A stretch of 58,842 bases of DNA from Vreelandella arcis (lineage in GTDB: Bacteria; Pseudomonadota; Gammaproteobacteria; Pseudomonadales; Halomonadaceae). Position numbers and translations under genes: made by a program. Positions 7,913 through 16,594 of the stretch are shown in pieces. The stretch is from assembly GCF_900103865.1 (NCBI RefSeq), contig NZ_FNII01000019.1:1-58842 (forward strand), read 5' to 3'. Positions within the stretch are counted from its first letter, which is position 1; each line of letters opens with the position of its first letter. The notes under the pieces are model-generated. The model was given only the letters and a program-made list of their open reading frames with translations, was not told the origin of the DNA and made no database searches.

Positions 7913-9394
7913 TCACACGGTGGGGCGACGCGCGATATTGTAGTAACGAATCTCTTGGTACTCCTCTAGCCCTTCGTGGCTGCCCTCGCGGCCAAGCCCG
8001 GAGTGTTTCATGCCACCAAACGGTGCAGCCGGGTTGGAGGGAACCCCATTGTTGATGCCAACCAGTCCAGTTTCCAGCTCGTCGGCGACATTGAGTGCAC
8101 GGTCGAGGTTTTCTGTGAAAACGTAGCTGGCCAGCCCGAACGGCGTATCGTTCGCTCGCGATACCACCTCCGCCTGGGTCGAGAAGCGGGAAATGGCCGC
8201 GATGGGGCCGAAGATCTCAGTGTTCGCGATTTTAGCCTCTGCCGGCACGTTATCGAGCACGGTCGGGTCAAAGAAGTAGCCGTTTCCTTCCGGGGCTTGT
8301 CCTCCGGTGCGCAGCTCGGCACCGTGCGCAATGGCATCACTGACAAGATCCTGAAAGTTGTTGACGGCACTACGGTTGATCACCGGCCCCAGGCCAACGC
8401 CATCGGCGATTGCGTTGCCGACCATGACCTCAGACATCCGCTTGCTGAAGGCCTCGACGAAAGCGTCGGCAATACCGTCTTGCACATAGAAGCGGTTTGC
8501 CGCCACGCAGGATTGGCCCCCATTGCGAAGTTTCGCCAGCATCGCCCCCTCCACGGCGCGGTCAAGGTCAGCGTCGTCGAAGACGATGAGCGGCGCGTTG
8601 CCCCCTAGTTCCATCGAGCTCTTGACGATGTTTTTAGCCGCAAGCCCCATAAGCGTGCTGCCCACACTGGTGGAGCCGGTGAACGAAACCTTCCGGACCC
8701 GAGGGTCCGAGAGTACCGCTTCGCTGAAAGCGGCAGGGTCCGCTGTGGTGACCACGCGCATCAGCTCACGCGGTACGCCGGCTTCTGCCATCAGCTCGAC
8801 CGTCAGTAAGGTGGTCAATGGTGTCAGGGCCGCCGGCTTGATCACTGATGCGCAACCGGTGGCAATTGCCGGAGCGATCTTTCGCGTGATCATCGCCATG
8901 GGGAAATTCCATGGCGCGATGAGCAGTGCCAGGCCCACGGGAGCGCGTCGTGTCAGTATCGTCGAGCCTCCCGCCGGATTTTCACGATACCCGCCGGCCG
9001 GGCGCAGCAGCTCTTCAGCATACCACCGTACGTAATCGGCGGCATATTGCACCTCTCCTTGGGCCTCTGCCAGTGGTTTGCCCATCTCGCGACTGATGAC
9101 ATAGGCCAGGCGCTGCTGATTGGCGATGAGTACCGAATAGACGTTGTGCAGAGTGTCGGAACGCAGCCGCGGCGTCGTCTTCGCCCAAGTGCGGCCAGCC
9201 TTATCGGCTATCGCTACCTCGGCCAAGGCTTCCTGAGGCGTCATGCTGGGCAGGGTAGCGATGCGCTCCTCCGTGGATGGATCGAGGACGGCAAATTCCT
9301 TGTCGCTGGGCGCATGGTTGCTATAGCCGGGCAAGCTCTTTAGGGCTTCATCTGAAGCGGCTAGGCGCTCCGGTGATGGGATTGGTAGCTGCAT
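7913..9394 (-). CDS. NAD(P)-dependent aldehyde dehydrogenase, succinate-semialdehyde type
   Basis: 493 residues, the standard size of the superfamily. The catalytic glutamate is in MELGGN (E262) and the nucleophilic cysteine is in GGQSCVAANR (C296). PWNFP at about 161-165 and FTGSTSVGS near 238-246 form the cofactor site. The closest class is succinate-semialdehyde or glutarate-semialdehyde dehydrogenase (GabD/DavD). It starts 24 bp after the aminotransferase stop, so the two are one operon: the transaminase makes a semialdehyde from an omega-amino acid and this enzyme oxidises it to the acid. A GAGAG ribosome site precedes the start. Confidence 0.93.
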   Translation of the reverse strand: MQLPIPSPERLAASDEALKSLPGYSNHAPSDKEFAVLDPSTEERIATLPSMTPQEALAEVAIADKAGRTWAKTTPRLRSDTLHNVYSVLIANQQRLAYVISREMGKPLAEAQGEVQYAADYVRWYAEELLRPAGGYRENPAGGSTILTRRAPVGLALLIAPWNFPMAMITRKIAPAIATGCASVIKPAALTPLTTLLTVELMAEAGVPRELMRVVTTADPAAFSEAVLSDPRVRKVSFTGSTSVGSTLMGLAAKNIVKSSMELGGNAPLIVFDDADLDRAVEGAMLAKLRNGGQSCVAANRFYVQDGIADAFVEAFSKRMSEVMVGNAIADGVGLGPVINRSAVNNFQDLVSDAIAHGAELRTGGQAPEGNGYFFDPTVLDNVPAEAKIANTEIFGPIAAISRFSTQAEVVSRANDTPFGLASYVFTENLDRALNVADELETGLVGINNGVPSNPAAPFGGMKHSGLGREGSHEGLEEYQEIRYYNIARRPTV

Positions 9395-9418
9395 GGTATT
9401 TCTCTCTCAGTTTTTAAC

Positions 9419-10687
9419 TTATGCCGAGGCCTGGGCCTTGCCTGACCGTATGTCGTCGAGGACGTGTCGAACTCCGTTAACGAGGTCGCGCACTTCCTGA
9501 TCTGTCGTGATGAAGGGCGGGCTGATCTGCACAGAGTTGCCCCGCAAGGGACGAGTGATGAAGCCGAGGTCGAGAATCTGGTCTGTAACCCATTCCGCCT
9601 GAACCTCATCATGCAGCTCAATTGCGCCAAGGAAGCCACCGACCCGCGTGGTTGCTACGAGCTCATGCGATTCGATCGCCGAGAGCTCACCGGCCAGCAC
9701 TCGCTCAAGCGCTGCCGAGCGTTCCACCAAACCCTCGCGTTCGATGATTTCTAGGTTTTTCATCGCTAAGGCGGCGGTAACGGGGTGGCCTGAATAAGTA
9801 GTGCCGTGGCGGTATACTGGTGAGGCGGCCCCCAGTTCAAAGAAAGGCTGCCACACGCGGGGGGCAACGAATATCCCACCCAGAGCGGCATAGCCGGAGG
9901 TAACGCCTTTAGCAAAAGTGATGATATCCGGCTGTAGTGCATAGCGGGTCGAGGCAAACATGGCGCCGGTCCGCCCGAAGCCGGTAATCACCTCATCGGC
10001 TATGAACAGGATGTCATTCTCATGGCACAGCCGCTGAATTTCCGCGAAGTAGCCCTCGTGCGGAGGGTGAACCCCACCGGTTCCCATCACGGGTTCGGCG
10101 ATATAGGCGGCGATGTTTTCCGCACCGATGCGGTCGATGGCTTCGGCGAAGGCCACTGTAGAATGCTTGTCGATCCGCTCGGTGCCATCGACCAGAGAAT
10201 CCGTGCCGTAACCTTCACGGTTGAAGTCGAGGCCAGCGACACTGGTGCCATAAGCGTGGAGCCCATGGTAGGAGTGTTCCCGACTGATGACTACCCTCTT
10301 CGATGTGTGGCCCATCTGGTTCCAGTAGCGGCGCACCAACTTCAGCGCCACGTCAATGGAATCAGAACCGCCGCTGTTCAATATCACTTTGGCATCGTCG
10401 ATGGGGGCCATACTAACGAGCGTTTCCGCAAGCGCTAAGGCCCGATCATTCGTGTAGCGGCCGAACACATGGTAGGACTCGAGCGTCTTCATCTGTTCGT
10501 AGGCGACTTTCGCCATCTCCTCGCGCCCGTGGCCGATATTTGCATACCACAGTGAAGCGGTGCCATCGAAAAGTTTGGCGCCCGTATCCGTAGTGAGATA
10601 GGAGCCTTTCGCGGAGACCACCTGGATCTGTCGGCCGATCACAGAGGGCATGTGCGCTTGAGCACTCCACAAAGCCGGAGTTGTCAT
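9419..10687 (-). CDS. Class III (omega-amino acid) aminotransferase
   Basis: 422-residue PLP enzyme of fold type I. It has FIADEVITGFGRTG with the PLP-pyridine aspartate at D231, and the Schiff-base lysine in TFAKG (K260). It is related to omega-amino acid:pyruvate, taurine and 4-aminobutyrate transaminases. I chose the ATG at 10687 over an in-frame start at 10750 because the longer form would cover the promoter and operator region, while 10687 has an AGG-containing site about 9 bases upstream. It is the first gene of the operon with aldehyde dehydrogenase. With the TRAP transporter and amine oxidase it suggests uptake and breakdown of an amine-bearing osmolyte or polyamine-like compound; the identity is not determined. 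Confidence 0.9.
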   Translation of the reverse strand: MTTPALWSAQAHMPSVIGRQIQVVSAKGSYLTTDTGAKLFDGTASLWYANIGHGREEMAKVAYEQMKTLESYHVFGRYTNDRALALAETLVSMAPIDDAKVILNSGGSDSIDVALKLVRRYWNQMGHTSKRVVISREHSYHGLHAYGTSVAGLDFNREGYGTDSLVDGTERIDKHSTVAFAEAIDRIGAENIAAYIAEPVMGTGGVHPPHEGYFAEIQRLCHENDILFIADEVITGFGRTGAMFASTRYALQPDIITFAKGVTSGYAALGGIFVAPRVWQPFFELGAASPVYRHGTTYSGHPVTAALAMKNLEIIEREGLVERSAALERVLAGELSAIESHELVATTRVGGFLGAIELHDEVQAEWVTDQILDLGFITRPLRGNSVQISPPFITTDQEVRDLVNGVRHVLDDIRSGKAQASA

Positions 10688-10752
10688 TCTATTACCTATC
10701 GAGGTTGAGCTGAAGCTAAGAAAAATTGTTGTACAATTGCCTTTCAACACTG

Positions 10753-10773
10753 ATTGTACTGCTGTATTACAAT
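10753..10773. promoter_or_regulatory. Putative GntR/FCD operator upstream of the aminotransferase operon
   Basis: ATTGTA (10753-10758) and TACAAT (10768-10773) form an inverted repeat that matches the dyad at 2576-2596 in length, arms and central CTGTA. A separate TTGTACAA palindrome lies at 10729-10736, between this dyad and the start. Both sit where a repressor would control the minus-strand operon. Confidence 0.55.
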
Positions 10774-10945
10774 TTGTCTAGAGCAGTGACACCTCAGAAT
10801 CCACCTATTAGTAATAGGATTCATTTGCCTTTACCGCTGGGCGATGCAAAAGCTGCCCGCTGAGTCGCTAACGCTCCGCGTTGCGGTTGCTTTTTCGCGA
10901 TAGCGGAACAGCAACCCGACAACATCGTCATGTTGCAATTTGCAT

Positions 10946-10961
10946 CAATTGTGGCCAATTG
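10946..10961. promoter_or_regulatory. Putative autoregulatory operator of the toxin-antitoxin pair
   Basis: CAATTG-TGGC-CAATTG lies about 30 bp upstream of the antitoxin start. Paired palindromic half-sites at this distance are typical of type II toxin-antitoxin autorepression. A further palindrome, CCTATTA-g-TAATAGG, is at 10804-10818, and an inverted repeat GGTTGCT/AGCAACC at 10885-10916; their roles are unclear. Confidence 0.4.
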
Positions 10962-10992
10962 CTACAGTTAAAAACTCAACGTCGGAGGTAAA

Positions 10993-11214
10993 ATGGCTAC
11001 GAACAGCATTCGCTTAGATCAAAAACTAATTGAAAAAGCCACTATTATGGCCAAAGCGCTTAATCGGACCCCGCCCAAGCAAATAGAGCATTGGGCAAAA
11101 ATCGGCGAGATGATGGAAGACAACCCGGACCTATCGTATGAGTTTGTAAGGCAAGCTATCATCGCGCAGGCAGAGCGGGACGCCGGAAAGCTAGAGGCCT
11201 ACGACTTTGGTTAA
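10993..11214 (+). CDS. ParD-like antitoxin
   Basis: 73 residues. The N-terminal NSIRLDQKLIEKA segment is of the ribbon-helix-helix type. The central HWAKIGEMMEDNPDLSYEFV is typical of the ParD-like antitoxin family (IEHWAKIG motif). It binds operator DNA as a dimer and neutralises the cognate toxin through its C-terminus. A GGAGG ribosome site lies 4 bases before ATG. The toxin gene overlaps its last 8 bases, so the pair is coupled. It sits at the left edge of the accessory island. Confidence 0.82.
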   Translation: MATNSIRLDQKLIEKATIMAKALNRTPPKQIEHWAKIGEMMEDNPDLSYEFVRQAIIAQAERDAGKLEAYDFG

Positions 11215-11497
11215 AGCCACCAGCGTATTCCAGACCCCTACCTTCAAAAAAGCGGTGAAGAAGCTCAAGCCCAATCAGAAAAAAGACCTTGATTTGGCCA
11301 TCAAGGATCTAATGGCCAACCCCAATATTGGTGAGCAGAAGAAAGGGGATCTGGCCTTTCTGCGAGTCCATAAATTCAAAATGAACAAGCAACTGACTTT
11401 GCTGGGTTACAGTTTTGATGATGGCGCTCTTGTCCTTGAATTGATGGCCCTGGCCACACACGAAAACTTCTATCGGGATATCAAGCACAAGAAGTAA
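11207..11497 (+). CDS. RelE/ParE-superfamily toxin
   Basis: 96-residue basic protein. FQTPTFKKAVKKLKPNQKKDLDLAIKDL followed by a beta-rich C-terminal half is the RelE/ParE fold (YafQ-like). The end ATHENFYRDIKH places a His and a Tyr where RelE-type ribonucleases keep catalytic residues. It probably starts at TTG 11207, overlapping the antitoxin gene by 8 bases, which suits low, coupled expression. I infer mRNA cleavage at the ribosome; a ParE-like gyrase poison is the alternative. Confidence 0.8.
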   Translation: MVKATSVFQTPTFKKAVKKLKPNQKKDLDLAIKDLMANPNIGEQKKGDLAFLRVHKFKMNKQLTLLGYSFDDGALVLELMALATHENFYRDIKHKK

Positions 11498-11715
11498 CGG
11501 TGTAACGTCCGAGCACAGCTGCGACAGCGACGCCGGTGCGTACTGATGACGGCTCCATCAGAGAAAAGTGGCTGAACCCAGCGCCCAAAACCAAGCTCCC
11601 CACTGATCTGCGAAGTCCAATTCCCTAGTTGCGCATGCCCTTGGGCGCCTCAGCCCTTTTCCTCGATCAGTGTCCTGTCCGCTTTGCGATGGGCAGATCC
11701 TCCTGCGCCGCGACA

Positions 11716-12025
11716 AGTAATGATTAACTTTATCGATGATTACCGATCGTTGTACGGGGTCGAGCCGATCTGCCGTGTTCTGCCGATTGCCCCGTCGACG
11801 TACTATCAGCATCGGGCCCTACCCCGTAACCTACGTGAACGCTAGCAGCGGGCCGAAATTCAGCGCGTCTGGGAAGATAACGTCGGTGTCTCTACGTTAT
11901 CCGTCACGTCTGACGTCAAAGGCTCCGAAGAAGGCACGCCGGTGGGCTCGCTGCACCGTCGTTCGACTGATGCACCAAATGGGGCGGCGCGACGTCATAC
12001 GTCGTCATAAGTGCCGCTTATCGCT
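11716..12025 (+). pseudogene. Decayed IS3-family OrfB transposase
   Basis: From ATG at 11720 the frame reads a typical IS3-type OrfB N-terminus: FIDDYRSLYGVEPICRVLPI, then APSTYYQHRA. An in-frame stop follows after LRER, and continuing homology (EIQRVWEDNVGV, then RCTVVRLMHQMG in another frame) needs at least two frame changes. The integrase core is absent. From 12026 to 12396 I see no gene; there is an inverted repeat GATGTTC/GAACATC at about 12067-12112. Confidence 0.8.
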
Positions 12026-12441
12026 AATCGCTTATTAAAAACAACACGTTAACAACAACAGAAAAGCGATGTTCTGATGTGAGTTGTACTGTGATGGCAC
12101 TCAAAGAACATCATCATGACGCATCGTGTAAGTAGGCTTCTGCATGCCTTCTTCCTGGCCACCAACGTCAGCAAGTTCGACTGGCGCCGGTGTGGGTGCA
12201 AGAAAAGGCTCCACCGACATGGCTAAAATTCAGAAGAAGGTTGGTGGCCTCAATGACTCAGGTATCTCACCAGGCAGTTGCGAAGAGACCATGCTACACA
12301 CCTAATTGCATCCCAAATGCTCCAAAGGCATCATTATCAAAGGGTAGTCCTCTATCAGGTGGCGTCGCCAGCCGCCTCGAAAGTTCTGCTTAATGTTTGA
12401 AAGGTGTCACCACTCGGCGAATTACAACCGAAGATTGCCCT

Positions 12442-14148
12442 ATGCAGCCTATGCGTAACCCCTACGCCGTTCCTTATGCTGAAAAAGATGGTTGTCTGGT
12501 ACCACCCAGCGAAGAGCTCCACCAGCAAAAGCTTGAGGCAGGCTGCATCTGCCCTGGGTGTCATGTACCCCTCACGGTCCGTCGGTCCAAGCTCAACAAC
12601 CTGCATTTCGTCCATGTGGCCGGCAAAGCCTGTTCGGGTGGTTTCGAGACCGCGGTTCATCGCATGGCCAAGCAGATCATTGAGAACGAGGCCCGCTTAT
12701 TGCTCCCGACGTACACGCACACCTTCCGCGAAGAGGTAGCAGGAGAGGAAATTAAGCAAACAGCCAAGTTCTCAGCGAAATGGACACGCCTTGCCAATAT
12801 TCGACAGGAGACGCGCCTTGATCGCTGGGTACCGGATGTCTCGGCCACCCTGCCTGATGGCACTTCCATCTACATCGAGATCTTTGTCACCCATGCAGTA
12901 GAAGAAGCCAAGTCAGAGGCGATCACGAACCTGGTTGAAATCGACCTGAGTAAACTATCGGATGACATTATCTTCGACCCTGACCGCTTCCGAGACCAGG
13001 TTCTAGCCAAGGCCTCCCGCCACTGGTACCTATGCACACTCTTCGATCACGACCGCAAGTTTCAATGGGCAGAGTCACAGCTTCGCGAAAAGGTGACCGG
13101 GCGTAAGGAATGGCTACACAACAAGCTCGCCGTCAGGCAACAGCACGCTCGCGATCTCGAACACCTCGAGGCAGCTTCCAGTGGCGAACTGATCCGGGAG
13201 CACACTGAGGCGGTCCGCTCACACCCCAACGTGGAGCAGCTCAATCAGTGGCTTCATTTCGTGCAGCAGAAAACGCCTACCTCACCCGACAATAAAAGCC
13301 TCGAAGAAAGCGTCGGCAGCGTGGCGGGTGTTATCGGCGTGGACCTTGCTGGCTCATGGATATTTAACGCCGACAAGCGCGTTTGGCAGGGCTACCTCAT
13401 TGCCCGATTTGTCACTCACCCAACCCAGTCCACGTTTACCTTAGACGACGCCTATACGGCCGTCATGGCGAGGTACGGCGCACTGGTCTGGATGGAGAGA
13501 CTCTCGACACTGAAGCACGCAGGGCTGGACTATCTTGAAACCCTTTCAAGCGAAAAAAAGCGACACAAAGGCACCCCGCGGCTGCTCTACCTGGAACCAG
13601 AAGAACTCCCCGGCATTCATTCAGCGAGATCGGTCATCAAGGACTATCTGGATTACCTCTCTCACCACCCAGCCAACCTGCTCGATCGGCTGGGCAACGC
13701 AGGGCATTATCAACCGAGATATGAGTCACCGGAATCCGCTGGCGCCGTCATCAATCAGAAGATGGCCGCACGGGTTTCGCGCGCTAGGCTTCATGGACAC
13801 AAGATGCGGGCAGCAAGCCTAGTGGTGGACACCAGAAAAGCACAAGCCAACGACAATGAAACCCATGCGCTTGCCAATGCAATTGGCCCGCAATCAGCAG
13901 AAGCGAGCCTTGCGCTTGATCGAGAAAGTCGAAATGAGGCCTGCATCGAGAAGCTACAGTTAGCGTTTGACGCTGGCTTCAGGCAAGTTGCCTACTGCTC
14001 CAACTGCCGGCATGTGACCCACTTTTCAAATCAGGCAAAGCCTTGTGCGAGCTGTCGCGTCGGGCGCTACCGCTACGCACCCATTGGCCAACGAGATGCT
14101 ACTTATCATAGACGGGGATTCACGATGAAACCCTGGCATCCCGAGTAG
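12442..14148 (+). CDS. CoiA-like putative nuclease with zinc-binding ends
   Basis: 568 residues. The N-terminus has a CxPGC cluster (C37, C40) with a nearby HFVH...C, like the zinc-binding head of competence protein CoiA and related DUF6035-type proteins. A PD-(D/E)XK-like core follows: WVPDVSATL (D132), then YIEIFVTH (E146) and a following Lys-rich stretch, the layout of a restriction-endonuclease fold. A second zinc ribbon, CSNC...CASC, lies at about 519-538. Start choice is uncertain: TTG at 12397 would add 15 residues, but 12442 is an ATG with a more natural N-terminus. It is the first intact gene after the IS3 remnant and stands alone. It may be island cargo; function is inferred from fold only. 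Confidence 0.65.
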   Translation: MQPMRNPYAVPYAEKDGCLVPPSEELHQQKLEAGCICPGCHVPLTVRRSKLNNLHFVHVAGKACSGGFETAVHRMAKQIIENEARLLLPTYTHTFREEVAGEEIKQTAKFSAKWTRLANIRQETRLDRWVPDVSATLPDGTSIYIEIFVTHAVEEAKSEAITNLVEIDLSKLSDDIIFDPDRFRDQVLAKASRHWYLCTLFDHDRKFQWAESQLREKVTGRKEWLHNKLAVRQQHARDLEHLEAASSGELIREHTEAVRSHPNVEQLNQWLHFVQQKTPTSPDNKSLEESVGSVAGVIGVDLAGSWIFNADKRVWQGYLIARFVTHPTQSTFTLDDAYTAVMARYGALVWMERLSTLKHAGLDYLETLSSEKKRHKGTPRLLYLEPEELPGIHSARSVIKDYLDYLSHHPANLLDRLGNAGHYQPRYESPESAGAVINQKMAARVSRARLHGHKMRAASLVVDTRKAQANDNETHALANAIGPQSAEASLALDRESRNEACIEKLQLAFDAGFRQVAYCSNCRHVTHFSNQAKPCASCRVGRYRYAPIGQRDATYHRRGFTMKPWHPE

Positions 14149-14786
14149 CTGGTCAAACATCCCCACCGGCTATATCGCTTCACCTGGCTACATTCCAAAC
14201 TCTAAAGACTATGGCTCCGACGTCGCATCCGTCACGAGCAACCACTGCGAACCACATAGCAGCGCGCGTCGTGCCAGCAAGCGTCGGGGGTAACGCAGGG
14301 GTGTGCCACGATTACCATCATTCCCAAAGATATTGGCCAACCGTTCTCATTCTGCATCAATAAGACAACTGGTTTAGCGCTGCTCTGGCGCCTGTTGTCA
14401 GTGGCGTTCTTCATAGCCGTAGCAGGCAGGCGGCTCTTCCTCAGGCGTTGATTCGCCGTGCTCGGTTGGTTCATGGCGAGCGCCTTTTGGGCGCGTAATG
14501 CCCGTCTCCTGAGGGCTTTACGAAGGGTGCCGATGTACAGCGATATCCCGATCCTGGCGTAAAGTCATCGCGCAGTTCCGGGAGTGTACCAGCGGTTTGT
14601 CGGTGGCAATCTCACGCAGTTCTGGCAGGTGGTCAGGCTAGACCTTCATGGGGCAACCTCGGTACGCCATGATGACTGCTCCCGATGATCAGGAACATAG
14701 ACGCAGACAGGCACATGCTTTTCGTTTTGCTCAGAATTTTTTTGCCATGTCAGGGCAAATATCAAAACCCTGCCCCTTATTACTAG
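14149..14786. other. Intergenic region with possible IS debris before the recombinase operon
   Basis: 638 bp without a convincing gene. Around 14530-14660 a plus-strand frame reads PMYSDIPILA and stops, faintly like the YSD start of some IS5 or IS1182 transposases; I treat that as unproven. GCGCC/GGGCGC near 14480-14500 can form a hairpin. Just before the operon, CAGGG (14751-14755) and CCCTG (14768-14772) form an inverted repeat in an AT-rich stretch that could be promoter and operator. Confidence 0.35.
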
Positions 14787-14822
14787 GTGAAAGGAATATT
14801 TAACTCTTCACCTGAGGTCGAA

Positions 14823-15599
14823 ATGTGCCAACTAAAAATCCCACTGCTAACCAGACATCCAGTTTTCATCCCGGTCAGTGTCACTGAGCGTTCCGTTTAT
14901 GAGCTATTAGGCGATCGTCTGGAGCATCGAGTTGAAAACAACGGCCCGGTTCAATTGATGCACCCCCCGGTTTTGTTGATTCAGGAGGGCGACGAGGACG
15001 TCTTAAATTCAGAATCTCTAATCGCTCAACTGAAAAACGGTTCGGGTCGTCCACTCGTTCCGTCATCAGTTGTTACATGGGTCATTGAAACTGAAACGGT
15101 TCCGGCAGCGTTGTTGAGGTTTATTTTTGGCCCCCTACAGCGAATGTATTATCAAACAAAACACATGAATGGGGAGCTGTTGTGGCGCGCCAACATGCGA
15201 CAGCTGTGGGATGACCCATTTCTGCGTTCCTGTGTTGAGGAGTCGTTTTTCGATGGGGTTACGCTAGAAAGCCGTCACTACAAACAATTAATGAGTCCAC
15301 TACAACTGTCCAGCCGGTCGATAGACGGCCAGCTAGCGCTGCTCCGATCTCAGTCAGAAGCGCCTCAGGATGATCTACAAGACTCAGAGCCAGCCCCCGC
15401 CGAGCAGACAATGCAACCTGACGAGAGTGGGGTTGCGGCCCATTTGAATTCCGATGCGACTCCTCATTGCGGTGATACAGAAAAAAAACCGGCAGAACAA
15501 CAGCATGGCCGTCGTTATGTGCGCTTTAGTCCAGAATATGTCAATAAAATTGTGGCTCAGCTAAAGGCTCGCGAAAACTCAGAGGAGAACGAACAATGA
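14823..15599 (+). CDS. Unknown protein, first gene of the recombinase operon
   Basis: 258 residues, no family recognised. Residues about 1-175 look globular and mixed (for example FGPLQRMYYQTKHMNGELLWR near 103-125). About 178-228 is a low-complexity acidic linker rich in Asp, Glu, Gln and Ser. A short basic C-terminal segment follows (GRRYVRFSPEYVNKIVAQLK). I chose ATG 14823 (GAGG 5 bases upstream) rather than GTG 14787. Its stop overlaps the next start as ATGA, so it is translationally coupled to the gene at 15596. Constant coupling to two recombinase-fold proteins suggests an accessory DNA-binding or regulatory role in their reaction, which is inference. Confidence 0.7.
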   Translation: MCQLKIPLLTRHPVFIPVSVTERSVYELLGDRLEHRVENNGPVQLMHPPVLLIQEGDEDVLNSESLIAQLKNGSGRPLVPSSVVTWVIETETVPAALLRFIFGPLQRMYYQTKHMNGELLWRANMRQLWDDPFLRSCVEESFFDGVTLESRHYKQLMSPLQLSSRSIDGQLALLRSQSEAPQDDLQDSEPAPAEQTMQPDESGVAAHLNSDATPHCGDTEKKPAEQQHGRRYVRFSPEYVNKIVAQLKARENSEENEQ

Positions 15600-16594
15600 A
15601 TCAGAAGCGACCCTTTCCAGATGAGATAAAACAGCGCTGGGACAGCGCGGTAAAACCGCTGAATTTGTCGAGCGCTCAACAGCAATACATTACTCAGCTC
15701 GTTCGCTATGCACAACCGCCGTTAACGCTGGATGGATTTAGGCTTGCCGCGACGTTCTACGATCATGATTGCGACCCTGATAGCCACGTGGAGGCAAAAT
15801 TGCTTACCAGCGCTCTCAGCACGGCAAAAGAAGCCAAACTCGGTTCGCACTATCCGGTTTTTTTCGCGCTCACAACGCCGCGTCTATTAGGGTCATTGAA
15901 CTGCCCTGTTTCGCATGCGGCGCGCGTACTTCTAAGTGATTGGTTTTCCGAGATTGAAGAATCCAAATCCGTTTCGCGCGGCAATTTTTACCGGCACCTG
16001 CTGTCTGTCCGGCACATATTACGAATTATTATTGACGCCGGCTGGCACGAGAAATCGCCATATGAAACTCATTCATCGTATTTTCTAGATGCGATTAGGA
16101 GTAAATATTTACAGTCTCCACGATCTAGAAACGAGCAACACTATAATGTGTTTGTTGCACTTGCCACACACGCATTATCACCCGGCGGAATAATCCGGGA
16201 CACGGGTAATGGCGGCGGGGGCAAAGGCACAGGCAGCACCGAAAAGAAATCGATAGACGCTTGGCACGCAGAGCACCTAAAGCGTTGCGTCACCGTTCCC
16301 AGCCCGAAAAGGCGACGCGTGAGCACAGCTAAACACGATGCCCAGCTATTGTCTCCCCATCAGCTGACGGATCCTGAGTTACGGGCTATGGGTCTGCAGC
16401 ATAAAACGCCTAAAACCCCACAACGCTCAACGAGCGAAGAAGAAACTGAGGCAACAACGCTTCAACGCTCAACGGCCTCGACGTTAACTCGCCATGATGA
16501 CCGCCGATTCGCGCAACGTTGGACCAGTGCGGCACCGACCTCATCACTGGCCACTGTGAGTGATTTATCCAGGCTCCCCCCCCTCCCGAATTGA
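15596..16594 (+). CDS. Unknown protein, second gene of the recombinase operon
   Basis: 332 residues without a family I recognise. The first 200 residues are helix-rich (for example LSSAQQQYITQLVRYAQ and FYRHLLSVRHILRIIIDAGW), reminiscent of the SAM-like core-binding domain found at the N-terminus of tyrosine recombinases, but there is no catalytic domain. After a Gly-rich turn near 205-212 comes a Thr/Ser/Arg-rich basic tail. It starts inside the stop of the previous gene (ATGA), and its last 35 bases overlap the start of the 467-residue recombinase-like gene. A split or stand-alone core-binding subunit is one possible reading. Confidence 0.65.
   Translation: MNQKRPFPDEIKQRWDSAVKPLNLSSAQQQYITQLVRYAQPPLTLDGFRLAATFYDHDCDPDSHVEAKLLTSALSTAKEAKLGSHYPVFFALTTPRLLGSLNCPVSHAARVLLSDWFSEIEESKSVSRGNFYRHLLSVRHILRIIIDAGWHEKSPYETHSSYFLDAIRSKYLQSPRSRNEQHYNVFVALATHALSPGGIIRDTGNGGGGKGTGSTEKKSIDAWHAEHLKRCVTVPSPKRRRVSTAKHDAQLLSPHQLTDPELRAMGLQHKTPKTPQRSTSEEETEATTLQRSTASTLTRHDDRRFAQRWTSAAPTSSLATVSDLSRLPPLPN

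Noticed and set aside
9428..10438. Plus-strand open frames opposite the aminotransferase
   Set aside because: High-GC shadows of the real gene, without ribosome sites or recognisable domains.
7913..10687. Ectoine degradation genes doeC and doeD
   Set aside because: Transaminase and aldehyde dehydrogenase classes fit, but doeA and doeB hydrolases and the usual regulator are missing and the neighbours include an amine oxidase.
14530..14660. IS5/IS1182-type transposase remnant
   Set aside because: Only a short YSD-like match followed by a stop codon; too weak to call a pseudogene.
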